The notes: a model not told the origin generated them from the letters alone. DNA of 9,577 bases from Paracoccaceae bacterium (GCA_025458985.1 JALORM010000082.1:1-9577), one strand, 5' to 3'; positions 1 through 7,414 are shown, numbered from the stretch's first letter. Made by a program: numbers and translations.

Positions 1-206
1 CCCAGCGCGGCGCTGGCCAGCAGCCCGACAAGACCGCCCATGTTGTGGGCGCTGACCAGCAGGCCCGCCTCGGCGACGCTCAGCCCGAAGGCGCGCGCAA
101 AGGCGGGCAGTGCCGGCCCGTACAGGGCCGCCGCCGCGCCGATCAGCACGAAGGTCGCCGAGCCGGTCCAGAACAGGCCCGAGCGGAGGGTTCTTGCGAC
201 GTCCAA
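1..206 (-). CDS. MFS transporter, N-terminal part (cut by window edge)
   Basis: Reading the minus strand from about 206 gives a hydrophobic N-terminus (LDVARTLRSGLFWTGSATFV...) followed by a segment like the first two membrane helices of a major facilitator superfamily transporter. The stretch YGPALPAFARAFGLS, then EAGLLVSAHNMGGLVG, resembles the helix 1-loop-helix 2 region of MFS drug or sugar exporters. The proposed start is a TTG at 206-204, chosen because homology-like sequence begins there. The frame stays open further upstream without an ATG, and only a weak AGG lies about 8 bases before the TTG, so the start is uncertain. About 68 codons are visible and the rest lies outside the window. 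The substrate cannot be read. The gene is divergent from the cluster that begins at 381. Confidence 0.72.
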   Translation of the reverse strand, partial: MDVARTLRSGLFWTGSATFVLIGAAAALYGPALPAFARAFGLSVAEAGLLVSAHNMGGLVGLLASAAL

Positions 207-367
207 GGAAGGGGCCTGCGCAGGAAGGTGCGGCGCGACCCTGCTCCGGGCACGGCGCAAGGTCAAGGCGGCGCCGGCAGAGCCCCAGGCGACGCGCTTC
301 CCTCGCCGCGGCAACCGGACTAGGCTCGGCGCATGGCATATCGCCCGTGCCCTGCACGGACCCGACC

Positions 368-372
368 GGAGA
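368..372 (+). promoter_or_regulatory. Ribosome binding site that fixes the start at 381
   Basis: GGAGA lies 8 bases upstream of the ATG at 381 and supports that start over the ATG at 333. The ten bases GGAGAACACC at 368-377 recur exactly at 4640-4649 before petA, again just upstream of a start codon. Confidence 0.6.
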
Positions 373-380
373 ACACCGAC

Positions 381-665
381 ATGGCCCTGCCGCTGATCCC
401 CATAGCCGGCGCGTCGCTCGCCGCCCTTGCCGTGGTCCGCCTGTTGCGGGTGTCGCTCCGGCCCGTCCGGGTCGACCAGCGCGGCGAAGACGCGCTCGAC
501 GATCTGGACGAAGGCCTCGGCCTCGGCCGCAGCCGGGCGCGGGAACAGGCGAACGCCTCGGGCCGCTACCGCCGGACGATCCGCTTCGGCGACGGAGACG
601 GGGTCGAGATCGACGCGGGCTGGCTGGCCCGCATCCGGGTGCGGCGCCTGCGCGGAGGTGCGTGA
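381..665 (+). CDS. Small membrane-anchored protein of unknown function
   Basis: A 94-residue protein that I do not recognise as a named family. Residues 3-25 (LPLIPIAGASLAALAVVRLL) form one hydrophobic segment, probably a signal anchor. An acidic stretch follows (RGEDALDDLDEG, about 35-46), then an Arg-rich region. The C-terminus (about 60-94) looks like a small beta-rich unit, RYRRTIRFGDGDGVEIDAGWLARIRVRRL. The ATG at 381 is preferred over the in-frame ATG at 333 because GGAGA at 368-372 sits 8 bases before it and the hydrophobic segment then begins at residue 3. The gene is the first of a tight rightward cluster, with only 5 bases between its stop and the next start. No function should be inferred beyond a likely inner-membrane anchor. 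Confidence 0.72.
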   Translation: MALPLIPIAGASLAALAVVRLLRVSLRPVRVDQRGEDALDDLDEGLGLGRSRAREQANASGRYRRTIRFGDGDGVEIDAGWLARIRVRRLRGGA

Positions 666-670
666 CAGCG

Positions 671-1282
671 ATGCTCAGGCTCTACCACTCGCCGACCTCG
701 CCTTACGTCCGCAAGGTCATGGTGCTGCTGCACGAGACCGGTCAGCTGGCGGATGTCGAACTGATCCCCGCCGCCGGTTCGCCTGTCGACCCGGGCTCGA
801 TGCCGTTGGCGCAGAACCCGCTGGGCAAGATCCCGGCGCTGGAACGCGCCGACGGCCCGGCGATCTATGACAGCCGGGTGATCTGCCGCTTTCTCGACGA
901 TCGCGCGGGCGGCCGGCTCTACCCCCCGGCGCCCCGCCTGTGGGAGACGCTGACGCTGGAGGCGACCGCCGATGGCATCCTCGATGCCGCGATCCTGATG
1001 GTCTACGAGGCCCGCATCCGCCCCGAGGCGCAGCGATTCCAGCCCTGGGTCGACGGGCAATGGGCCAAGATCGCCCGCGCCTTCGACGCGCTGGAGCAGC
1101 GCTGGATGAGCCACCTGAACGGCCCGCCCGACATGGGACAGGTCGCCGTGGCCTGCGCGCTCAGCTATGTCGACTTCCGCCATGGCGACCGGGCCTGGCG
1201 GGTCCTGCATCCGCACCTTGCCGCCTGGCATGCCGAATTCGCCCAGCGCCCGAGCATGGAGGCGACGGTTCCCTCCGCCTGA
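671..1282 (+). CDS. Glutathione S-transferase family protein
   Basis: A 203-residue protein with the usual length and layout of a cytosolic glutathione S-transferase. The N-terminal thioredoxin-like domain starts MLRLYHSPTSPYVRKVMVLL. Ser10 in the SPTSPYVRK motif is the likely residue facing the glutathione thiol. NPLGKIPAL supplies the conserved cis-proline (Pro55), and YDSRVICRFLDD (Asp67, Ser68) is the typical glutathione gamma-glutamyl contact. The rest is an all-helical C-terminal domain. A GST would conjugate or reduce small electrophiles in the cytoplasm, but the substrate is not visible. An in-frame GTG at 662 overlaps the previous stop. ATG 671 is preferred because GGAGG at 654-658 is too close to the GTG, although its 12-base spacing to 671 is rather long. 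The LysE-like gene follows after 9 bases, so co-transcription is likely. Confidence 0.9.
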   Translation: MLRLYHSPTSPYVRKVMVLLHETGQLADVELIPAAGSPVDPGSMPLAQNPLGKIPALERADGPAIYDSRVICRFLDDRAGGRLYPPAPRLWETLTLEATADGILDAAILMVYEARIRPEAQRFQPWVDGQWAKIARAFDALEQRWMSHLNGPPDMGQVAVACALSYVDFRHGDRAWRVLHPHLAAWHAEFAQRPSMEATVPSA

Positions 1283-1291
1283 GCCTGCCAA

Positions 1292-2077
1292 GTGACGCTG
1301 CCGCTGGCCGCCTTCCTGACCGTCTGGACGATCCTGGCGCTGAACATCGCGTCGCCTGGGCCGAACGTGCTGGACACCGTGACCACCGCGATGGGATCGG
1401 GCCGCGCGGCCGGCATGGCCTCGGCGGCCGCCGTGGGCATCGGGATCGGGGTCTGGTGCCTGGGGATGTCGCTGGGCATGGCGACCCTGTTCCGGACCGT
1501 GCCCCATGCCGAGGCCGCGCTGACGGTGATGGCGGCCGGTCTTCTGGTCTGGTTTGCCGGCCGGTACCTGCGCGCGGCCTTTTCGGCCGAACGGCGCGAG
1601 GCAGCGCTGAAGGCGCGCGGCGGGCTGAGCCTGCGGGGGTCGTTCCTGCGCTCGCTGTCGATCAACGCGACCAACCCCAAGGCGCTGACGACCTGGATCG
1701 CGATCCTCGGGATCTTTCCGACCGCGCGGGCGGCGCCGGGCGACATCGCGCTGCTGACGGCGGGGGCCTGCACCCTGTCGATGGCGATCCATTCCGACTA
1801 TGCGGTGGCCTTCTCCACCCCGGCGGCGGCCAGGGTCTACCTGCGGGCGGCGCCGGTCATCAACGGCGTGGTCGGCACCTTCTTCCTGGCGTTCGCGGTC
1901 AAACTTGTCGCACCCCTTCTGGCGCCGACGCGGCGAAGTACGACGCCTCGTGCGCGTCGTCGGGCGGCCAGCGGAGGGATTCGCGCGACGGCAAGGGTCT
2001 GGGCTCGTCCGGCGGGTCGGGCATCTGCCACGCCTACGCGCCCGACGGGCGGTGCATCAGCCTGCTCAAGATCCTGA
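1292..2077 (+). CDS. LysE/RhtB-family amino-acid exporter with abnormal C-terminal tail
   Basis: The first ~209 residues are a LysE/RhtB-type exporter of the cytoplasmic membrane. The N-terminal helix carries the family signature ASPGPNVL (about residues 20-27), then GSGRAAGMASAAAVGIGIGV, a central NATNPKALTTWIAIL segment, and a final helix VINGVVGTFFLAFAVKLV. The family is usually about 205-210 residues, so the normal protein should end near 1918. Here the frame reads on for about 50 residues of Arg/Ala/Ser-rich sequence to a stop at 2075-2077. That tail is an out-of-frame reading of the radical SAM gene, so it is not native. The only usable start is GTG 1292, 9 bases after the GST stop, with no strong ribosome binding site. 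Transported substrate unknown. The tail points to a deletion of the original stop or to a sequence error. Confidence 0.82.
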   Translation: MTLPLAAFLTVWTILALNIASPGPNVLDTVTTAMGSGRAAGMASAAAVGIGIGVWCLGMSLGMATLFRTVPHAEAALTVMAAGLLVWFAGRYLRAAFSAERREAALKARGGLSLRGSFLRSLSINATNPKALTTWIAILGIFPTARAAPGDIALLTAGACTLSMAIHSDYAVAFSTPAAARVYLRAAPVINGVVGTFFLAFAVKLVAPLLAPTRRSTTPRARRRAASGGIRATARVWARPAGRASATPTRPTGGASACSRS

Positions 2078-3041
2078 TGACCAACTTCTGCATCTACGAC
2101 TGCGCCTATTGCGTGAACCGGGTGTCCTCGCGCGTGGAACGCGCGCGGTTCACCGTGGAAGAGGTCGTGACGCTGACGGTGGAATTCTACCGGCGCAACT
2201 ACATCGAGGGGCTGTTCCTGTCCTCGGGCATCATCCGGTCGCCCGACGACACGATGGCCGATATGGTCCGCATCGCCCGCACCCTGCGCGAGCAGGAGAA
2301 CTTCCGCGGCTACATCCACCTCAAGACCATCCCCGACGCCGCGCCCGATCTGATCGACGAGCGCCCGAGAAGGACGCGGGCGGCATTCGCAAGGCGATGG
2401 CCGAGGTGCGGATGCGCCGCGAAGCCTCGCGCGAGGCTACGCATACCGGCCGGCGGAAGGCCCGCTTCGCGCCCGCCGGGCAATCGACGCAGGTGATCGT
2501 CGGCGCCGATGCGGCCGACGACCGGGCGATCCTTACCCAGTCCGCGACGCTCTACGCCAGCTACGGGCTGAGCCGCGTCTACTACTCGGCCTTCTCGCCG
2601 ATCCCGGATGCATCCAAGGCGCTGCCGCTGGTGCGCCCGCCGCTGGTACGGGAACACCGGCTGTATCAAGCCGACTGGCTGCTGCGCTTCTACGGATTCG
2701 AGGTGGGCGAGATCGCGGGGAAGGGGATGCTCGACCTCGAGGTCGACCCCAAGCTCGCCTGGGCGCTTGAGAACCGCGCGGCCTTCCCGGTCGACGTGAA
2801 CCGCGCCCCGAAGGAGATGCTTCTGCGGGTGCCGGGATTCGGTACCAGGACAGTGCAGCGGCTGCTGGCGGCGCGCCGGCACCGGACCCTGCGCTACGAG
2901 GACCTGGCAGCGATGGGCGCGGTGATGAAGCATGCCAAGCCCTTCATCGTGGCGGCGGGCTGGTCGCCCCGCGGGCTCACCGACGCCGCCGCCCTGCGCG
3001 CCCGCTTCGCGCCGCCGCCGGAACAGCTGAGCCTGCTGTGA
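1924..3041 (+). pseudogene. Radical SAM protein, putative DNA modification/repair family (partner of udgX), disrupted
   Basis: Two pieces in different frames together match the 'putative DNA modification/repair radical SAM protein' family. Piece 1 (1924-2361) begins ADAAKYDASCASSG and contains GICHAYAPDGRCISLLKI, the radical SAM 4Fe-4S motif CIYDCAYC (Cys codons at 2089, 2101, 2110) and NYIEGLFLSSGIIRSPDDTM, ending HLKTIPDAAPDLIDE. Piece 2 (2361-3041, shifted frame) begins APEKDAGGIRKAM and continues FAPAGQSTQVIVGADAADD, YYSAFSPIPDASKALPL and REHRLYQADWLLRFYGF. A helix-hairpin-helix-like stretch follows (VDVNRAPKEMLLRVPGFGTRTVQRLLAARR). Between them about 23 residues seen in my recollection of intact relatives (the ADRLSVNxELPT region) are missing and the frame changes. 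No ATG, GTG or TTG lies in frame near the N-terminus. Translation of piece 1 would stop at 2494-2496. Piece 2 could start at ATG 2397 but lacks the cluster motif. Non-functional as written, unless the sequence is wrong. Confidence 0.85.
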
Positions 3042-4483
3042 CCTGCCAGGTGGTCCTTCCGGTGGTCGGCACCGTCCCGGCCTGGCGGGAGCAGGCGCGT
3101 GCGCTGGCACGGGCCGGCGTTCCGGCCGAGGCCGTGGTCTGGCGGGTGGGCGACGGCGAAGCCGACCTCTTTGCGGGCGCGGCGCCGGTTGCGACGAGGT
3201 CGGGGCGCGACCTGCGTCTGCCGCGCGGAGCCGTCGAAACGCTGGAAACCGCGCTCTGCCACTCCGACCCAGAGCGCTTCGCCCGGGCCTATGCCACCGT
3301 CCTTCGCCTGACCGACGGCGCGGTGCGGTGGGGCGACCGGTCCGACCCCGCGATCCGCCGCATCCTTGCGCAGGCCAAGGCCGTGGCCCGCGACATCCAC
3401 AAGATGCACGCCTTCGTCCGTTTCCGCGAGGTTCCCTCGGGCAGGCAGCGCCGTGCCTTCGCCGCCTGGTTCGAGCCAGACCATCCCATCGTCGAGGCCG
3501 CCGCGCCGTTCTTCGCCCGCCGCTTCGGGGACATGGACTGGCTCATCGGCACGCCGGGCCTGACCGCCCGCTTCATCGGCGGCGCGCTCACATTCGCCGA
3601 GACCGCGCCGGGCGCGCGCCCGCCCGAGGATGCGACCGAGGAGCTCTGGCGCACCTACTACGCCTCGATCTTCAACCCGGCACGGCTGATGGTGCAGGCG
3701 ATGCAGTCCGAGATGCCGAAGAAGTACTGGCGGAACCTTCCCGAGGCCTCGCTCATTCCCTCGCTGATCCGGCAGGCGCCGATGCGGGCGGCCGCGATGC
3801 AGGCGGCAGCGCCGACCGAGCCGCCGGCGCGCCGGGCCATGGTGGCCCGCGCGATGACGGCACGGGAGGCAGCCATGCCGGAAACCGGAACACTCGGCGC
3901 GGCGCGGGCCGAGGCAGCGGCCTGCACGCGCTGCCCGCTGCATGGCCCCGCGACGCAGACCGTCTTCGGCGAAGGCCCTGCAGACGCCGCTCTGATGCTG
4001 GTCGGCGAACAGCCGGGCGACCGCGAGGACCTGGCCGGCCGCCCCTTCGTGGGCCCGGCGGGCGACGTGCTGGATGCCGCGCTGGCCGAGGCGGGAATCG
4101 ACCGGGGCGGCGTCTACCTGACGAATGCCGTCAAGCACTTCAAGTTCGCGCCCCGCGGCAGGCGCCGCCTGCACCAGCACCCCGACGCGGGCGAGGTCGA
4201 GGCCTGCCGCTGGTGGCTTGATCTCGAACGACGCCTGGTCCGGCCCCGGCTGATCGTGGCCATGGGCGCGACCGCGCTTGCCGCCCTGTCCGGCAGCGGA
4301 CACGACCTTCTGAGGCGCCGGGGGTCGGTCGAGGCGGCGCCCGACGGAACGCCCGTCTTCGTGACCGTCCACCCCTCCTACATCCTGCGGCTGCCCGACG
4401 AGGACCTGCGCGCTGCCGAGCGCGCCCGCTTCGGCGCCGACCTTGCGGCGGCCGCACGGCTTCTCGCGGCGGCGCGCGGCTGA
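3038..4483 (+). CDS. udgX: UdgX-family uracil-DNA binding protein/glycosylase fused to a TIGR03915-type N-terminal domain
   Basis: A 481-residue two-domain protein. Residues 1-245 resemble the TIGR03915/DUF4130 'probable DNA metabolism protein' family that accompanies radical SAM partners. Landmarks are ARDIHKMHAFVRFRE (117-131), EELWRTYYASIFNPARL (201-217) and EMPKKYWRNLPEA (225-237). An Ala/Arg-rich linker runs to about 290. Residues 290-481 are a family 4-like uracil-DNA glycosylase of the UdgX type: CTRC (Cys296, Cys299), active-site GEQPGDRED (323-331), NAVKHFKF (363-370), the UdgX-specific Arg-rich loop RGRRRLHQ with His379, Cys390, and HPSYILR (445-451). In Mycobacterium UdgX the equivalent histidine forms a covalent bond to DNA after uracil removal. 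Three Cys plus probably His367 would hold the Fe-S cluster (inference). GTG 3038 overlaps the radical SAM stop (GTGA), which implies translational coupling. The gene looks intact although its upstream partner is broken. Confidence 0.9.
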   Translation: MTCQVVLPVVGTVPAWREQARALARAGVPAEAVVWRVGDGEADLFAGAAPVATRSGRDLRLPRGAVETLETALCHSDPERFARAYATVLRLTDGAVRWGDRSDPAIRRILAQAKAVARDIHKMHAFVRFREVPSGRQRRAFAAWFEPDHPIVEAAAPFFARRFGDMDWLIGTPGLTARFIGGALTFAETAPGARPPEDATEELWRTYYASIFNPARLMVQAMQSEMPKKYWRNLPEASLIPSLIRQAPMRAAAMQAAAPTEPPARRAMVARAMTAREAAMPETGTLGAARAEAAACTRCPLHGPATQTVFGEGPADAALMLVGEQPGDREDLAGRPFVGPAGDVLDAALAEAGIDRGGVYLTNAVKHFKFAPRGRRRLHQHPDAGEVEACRWWLDLERRLVRPRLIVAMGATALAALSGSGHDLLRRRGSVEAAPDGTPVFVTVHPSYILRLPDEDLRAAERARFGADLAAAARLLAAARG

Positions 4484-4539
4484 CGCGAACCCCTTGCACC
4501 ATGCGACAGTTGGCCCGTGCGGCGCGGCACAAAGCGCGC

Positions 4540-4568
4540 TTTACGCGGAAGGGCAGGCCCGCTAGATA
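4540..4568 (+). promoter_or_regulatory. Candidate sigma70-type promoter for petABC
   Basis: TTTACG at 4540-4545 (4 of 6 to the -35 consensus) and TAGATA at 4563-4568 (a weak -10) are separated by 17 bases. They lie in the 168-base gap between udgX and petA, in the locally least GC-rich stretch. Transcription would start near 4575 and leave a leader of roughly 75-80 bases. The match is modest, and other elements or regulators of the operon are not recognisable. Confidence 0.35.
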
Positions 4569-4585
4569 GCGGCGCGTGCATGGCT

Positions 4586-4604
4586 GCGGGCGCTCGCGGC
4601 CCGC
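4586..4604 (+). other. Possible hairpin in the petA leader
   Basis: GCGGGC at 4586-4591 is the exact reverse complement of GCCCGC at 4599-4604, with a 7-base loop. It lies between the candidate promoter and the petA start. No T-run follows, so it is not a terminator. In DNA this GC-rich a 6-bp stem can arise by chance. Confidence 0.25.
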
Positions 4605-4639
4605 GCTGCGCATGGCCGCGCGAAGACGGCCGAGAGAAC

Positions 4640-4644
4640 GGAGA
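4640..4644 (+). promoter_or_regulatory. Ribosome binding site that fixes the petA GTG start
   Basis: GGAGA lies 7 bases before GTG 4652. This supports the GTG as the start rather than the in-frame ATG at 4580, which would add 24 Arg/Ala/Gly-rich residues in front of the Tat signal. Confidence 0.65.
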
Positions 4645-4651
4645 ACACCTC

Positions 4652-5215
4652 GTGTCCCACGCAGACGATCACGAAGGCACCCGGCGGGATTTCCTCTTCT
4701 ACGCGACGGCCGGCGCCGGCGTTGTGACGGCCGGCGCGGCCGTCTGGCCGCTGGTCAACCAGATGAACCCCTCGGCAGATGTCCAGGCGCTTGCCTCGAT
4801 CCAGGTCGACGTCTCCGGCGTGGCCGAGGGGACGCAACTGACCGTGAAGTGGCTGGGCAAACCGGTCTTCATCCGGCACCGCACCGCCGACGAGATCGAG
4901 GCCGCCCGCGCGGTCGAGTTGTCCGAGCTGATCGATCCGATCGCCGAGAACGCAAACATTTCCGGCGAGGCCCCGGCGAACGACGAGAACCGCACCCTCG
5001 ACGAAGAGGGCAAGTGGCTGGTGATGATGGGCGTCTGCACCCACCTCGGCTGCGTGCCGATCGGTGACGGGGCGGGCGACTTCGGCGGCTGGTTCTGCCC
5101 CTGCCACGGGTCGCACTACGACACTTCGGGCCGCATCCGCCGCGGCCCGGCGCCGCGCAACCTGCCGGTGCCGGTGGCCGCGTTCCTCGACGAAACCACG
5201 ATCAAGCTCGGGTAA
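4652..5215 (+). CDS. petA: Ubiquinol-cytochrome c reductase Rieske iron-sulfur subunit
   Basis: The Rieske protein of the cytochrome bc1 complex takes the first electron from ubiquinol at the Qo site and passes it to cytochrome c1 on the periplasmic side. With the GTG start it has 187 residues, the R. sphaeroides length. The N-terminus has a twin-arginine motif (TRRDFLF, Arg11-Arg12) and a single membrane helix at about 14-35, which stays as an anchor. The hinge follows ([13 protein letters not shown], 37-48). The 2Fe-2S ligands are Cys129 and His131 in CTHLGC, and Cys149 and His152 in CPCHGS. Cys134 and Cys151 form the stabilising disulfide. Ser154 and Tyr156, which tune the cluster potential, are present. 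It is the first gene of petABC, and its stop codon overlaps the petB ribosome binding site. The gene is also called fbcF. Confidence 0.97.
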   Translation: MSHADDHEGTRRDFLFYATAGAGVVTAGAAVWPLVNQMNPSADVQALASIQVDVSGVAEGTQLTVKWLGKPVFIRHRTADEIEAARAVELSELIDPIAENANISGEAPANDENRTLDEEGKWLVMMGVCTHLGCVPIGDGAGDFGGWFCPCHGSHYDTSGRIRRGPAPRNLPVPVAAFLDETTIKLG

Positions 5216-5220
5216 GGAGG
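5215..5220 (+). promoter_or_regulatory. petB ribosome binding site
   Basis: AGGAGG, a near-perfect site, begins at the last base of the petA stop and lies 6 bases before ATG 5227. It is the strongest ribosome binding site seen in the window, fitting abundant synthesis of cytochrome b. Confidence 0.85.
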
Positions 5221-5226
5221 AAGATC

Positions 5227-6573
5227 ATGTCCGGTATCCCGCACGATCACTACGAACCCGCGCCCGGCTTCCAGAGCTGGCTGCACCGGCGCCTGCCCAT
5301 CGTGGCGCTGATGTACGACACGCTGATGATCCCGACGCCCAAGAACCTCAACTGGATGTGGATCTGGGGCATCGTCCTGACCTTCGCGCTGGTACTCCAG
5401 ATCGCGACCGGCGTCGTCCTGGTGATGCACTACACGCCGCATGTCGACCATGCCTTCGCCTCGGTCGAACACATCATGCGCAACGTCAATGGCGGCTACA
5501 TGATCCGCTACGTCCACCAGAACGGCGCCTCGCTGTTCTTCGTGGCGGTCTACCTGCACATCTTCCGCGGGCTCTATTACGGCAGCTACAAGGCCCCGCG
5601 CGAGGTGACGTGGATCATCGGGATGCTCATCTACCTGCTGATGATGGGCACGGCCTTCATGGGCTACGTCCTGCCCTGGGGGCAGATGTCGTTCTGGGGC
5701 GCCACCGTGATCACCGGCCTCTTCGGCGCGATCCCCTTCGTCGGCGAAGGCATCCAGACCTGGCTGCTGGGCGGACCCGCAGTCGACAACGCGACGCTGA
5801 ACCGGTTCCTGTCGCTGCACTACCTGCTGCCGTTCGTGATCGCGGGGCTCGTGGCGGTGCACATCTGGGCGTTCCACACCACGGGCAACAACAACCCCAC
5901 GGGCGTCGAGGTCCGGCGCACCTCGAAGGCCGAGGCGGAACGCGACACGCTGCCGTTCTGGCCGTACTTCGTGATCAAGGATCTGTTCGCGCTGGCGGTG
6001 ATCCTGGTGGTGTTCTGGGGCATCGTCAGCTTCATGCCGAACTACCTCGGCCACCCCGACAACTACATCGAGGCGAACCCGCTGGTGACGCCGGCGCACA
6101 TCGTGCCGGAATGGTACTTCCTGCCGTTCTACGCGATCCTGCGCGCCTTCACCCCCGACGTCTGGGTCGTGCAGCTGGCCAGCCTGGTGACCGGCGGCAT
6201 CATCGACGCCAAGTTCTTCGGCGTGCTGGCGATGTTCGGGTCGATCGCGGTCATGGCGCTCGCGCCTTGGCTTGACACCTCGTCGGTCCGCTCGGGGCGC
6301 TACCGGCCGATGTTCAAGTGGTGGTTTTGGCTGCTTGTCGTCGACTTCGTGGTGCTGATGTGGGCGGGCGCGATGCCGGCGGAAGGCATCTATCCGATCA
6401 TCGCCCTGATCGGCGCGACCTACTGGTTCGCCTACTTCCTGGTGATCCTGCCGCTGCTCGGCGTCCTCGAGAAGCCGCTGCCGCAGCCGGCCACCATCGA
6501 AGACGACTTCGTCGCCCACTATGGCGCGGGCCACGGCGGGGCCAAGTCCCCGGCGGCCACTCCGGCGGAATGA
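5227..6573 (+). CDS. petB: Cytochrome b subunit of the bc1 complex
   Basis: A 448-residue integral membrane protein that binds both b-type haems and forms the quinol-oxidising Qo and quinone-reducing Qi sites. His97 and His198 are expected to hold haem bL, and His111 and His212 haem bH, exactly as numbered in R. sphaeroides. The Qo-site PEWY motif is at 294-297 (Glu295), followed by [11 protein letters not shown]. The sequence shows about eight hydrophobic helices, from [21 protein letters not shown] (about 42-62) to the last pair at about 365-383 and 390-412. The tail is His/Gly/Pro-rich and ends SPAATPAE. Length is close to the 445 residues I recall for R. sphaeroides. The stop overlaps an in-frame ATG of petC (ATGA at 6570-6573). 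The gene is also called fbcB. Confidence 0.98.
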   Translation: MSGIPHDHYEPAPGFQSWLHRRLPIVALMYDTLMIPTPKNLNWMWIWGIVLTFALVLQIATGVVLVMHYTPHVDHAFASVEHIMRNVNGGYMIRYVHQNGASLFFVAVYLHIFRGLYYGSYKAPREVTWIIGMLIYLLMMGTAFMGYVLPWGQMSFWGATVITGLFGAIPFVGEGIQTWLLGGPAVDNATLNRFLSLHYLLPFVIAGLVAVHIWAFHTTGNNNPTGVEVRRTSKAEAERDTLPFWPYFVIKDLFALAVILVVFWGIVSFMPNYLGHPDNYIEANPLVTPAHIVPEWYFLPFYAILRAFTPDVWVVQLASLVTGGIIDAKFFGVLAMFGSIAVMALAPWLDTSSVRSGRYRPMFKWWFWLLVVDFVVLMWAGAMPAEGIYPIIALIGATYWFAYFLVILPLLGVLEKPLPQPATIEDDFVAHYGAGHGGAKSPAATPAE

Positions 6574-6581
6574 GGACAAGG

Positions 6582-7391
6582 ATGACCACGACCATGAGGA
6601 AACTCGTTCTCTCCGCAGCGCTCGCCCTGGCCCTGCCGACCGGGACGGCGCTTGCCGCCGGCGGCGCAGGCCACGTCGAGGACTTCTCGTTCTCGTTCGA
6701 GGGCCCGTTCGGCAGCTATGACACGATGCAGCTTCAGCGCGGCCTGCAGGTCTACACCGAGATCTGCGCGGCCTGCCACGGGCTGAAGCAGGTGCCGCTG
6801 CGCACCCTGTCGGACGAGGCCGGCCCGGCGATTCCCGAGAACCAGGTGCGGGCCTACGCCGCGCAGCTGGAGATTTTCGACCCCGAGCTGGACGACTTCC
6901 GGCCCCGGGTCCCGACCGACCACTTCCCCGAAAGCCAGCTGCCGAACGCCCCGGACCTGAGCCTGATGGCCAAGGCCCGCGCCGGCTTCCACGGGCCCTA
7001 CGGGCTTGGCCTGAACCAGCTTTTCCGCGGGATCGGCGGGCCGGAATACATTGCGTCGCTGCTCATCGGCTACACCGGCGAAGAAAAGGAAGAGGCCGGC
7101 ACCGTCCTTTACGAGAACACCGCCTTCCCGGGCGGCTGGATCTCGATGGCGCCGCCGCTCTATGGCGACGACGTGGTCTATGCCGACGGCCATTCGACCG
7201 AACTCGAGCACATCGCCCAGGACGTCTCGGCCTTCCTGATGTGGGCGGCCGAGCCGAAGCTGGCCGCGCGCAAGGCGGCAGGGTTCCAGGGGGTGCTGTT
7301 CCTCAGCGTGCTGGCGGTGCTTCTGTATCTGACCAACAAGCGCATCTGGGCCCCGGTCAAGCGGCGGGCGAAGCAGACCCCGGCCGAGTGA
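6582..7391 (+). CDS. petC: Cytochrome c1 subunit of the bc1 complex
   Basis: This periplasmic c-type cytochrome, anchored by a C-terminal helix, accepts electrons from the Rieske protein and reduces soluble or membrane cytochrome c. From ATG 6582 it has 269 residues: a Sec signal peptide with probable cleavage after ALA near residue 25, the haem-binding CAACH (Cys62, Cys65, His66) and the probable sixth ligand Met189 in WISMAPPLY. The block [13 protein letters not shown] follows, then a membrane helix at about 235-251 ending [11 protein letters not shown]. Three in-frame ATGs compete (6570, overlapping the petB stop; 6582; 6594). GAGG at 6572-6575 is best placed for 6582. The protein has no Cys outside CAACH and lacks the long insert with a disulfide found in R. 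sphaeroides c1, so it is the short form. The gene is also called fbcC. Confidence 0.96.
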   Translation: MTTTMRKLVLSAALALALPTGTALAAGGAGHVEDFSFSFEGPFGSYDTMQLQRGLQVYTEICAACHGLKQVPLRTLSDEAGPAIPENQVRAYAAQLEIFDPELDDFRPRVPTDHFPESQLPNAPDLSLMAKARAGFHGPYGLGLNQLFRGIGGPEYIASLLIGYTGEEKEEAGTVLYENTAFPGGWISMAPPLYGDDVVYADGHSTELEHIAQDVSAFLMWAAEPKLAARKAAGFQGVLFLSVLAVLLYLTNKRIWAPVKRRAKQTPAE

Positions 7392-7414
7392 TCGGCTGAC
7401 GGCGACAAGACAGG

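Noticed and set aside
207..380. Divergent promoters between the MFS gene and the cluster at 381
   Set aside because: TAGGCT at 321-326 (plus strand) and a TTGACC on the minus strand were considered, but neither has a convincing partner element.
566..1792. Minus-strand open frame spanning the GST and exporter genes
   Set aside because: It crosses two well-supported rightward genes, and its product is repetitive Arg/Gly/Gln-rich sequence without motifs.
1292..3041. Exporter-radical SAM fusion protein made by programmed frameshifting
   Set aside because: It would need two frame changes plus a missing barrel segment, and I see no slippery heptamer with a downstream structure at either point. 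Damage or sequence error is simpler.
2894..4372. Long minus-strand open frame (about 490 codons) opposite udgX
   Set aside because: It has low-complexity Arg/Gly/Ala-rich composition with no family motif and lies opposite a strongly conserved gene. GC-rich codon bias creates such antisense frames.
5116..6579. Long minus-strand open frame (about 487 codons) opposite petB
   Set aside because: It is the antisense shadow of cytochrome b, rich in His/Arg/Asp/Gln, with no domain or start context.
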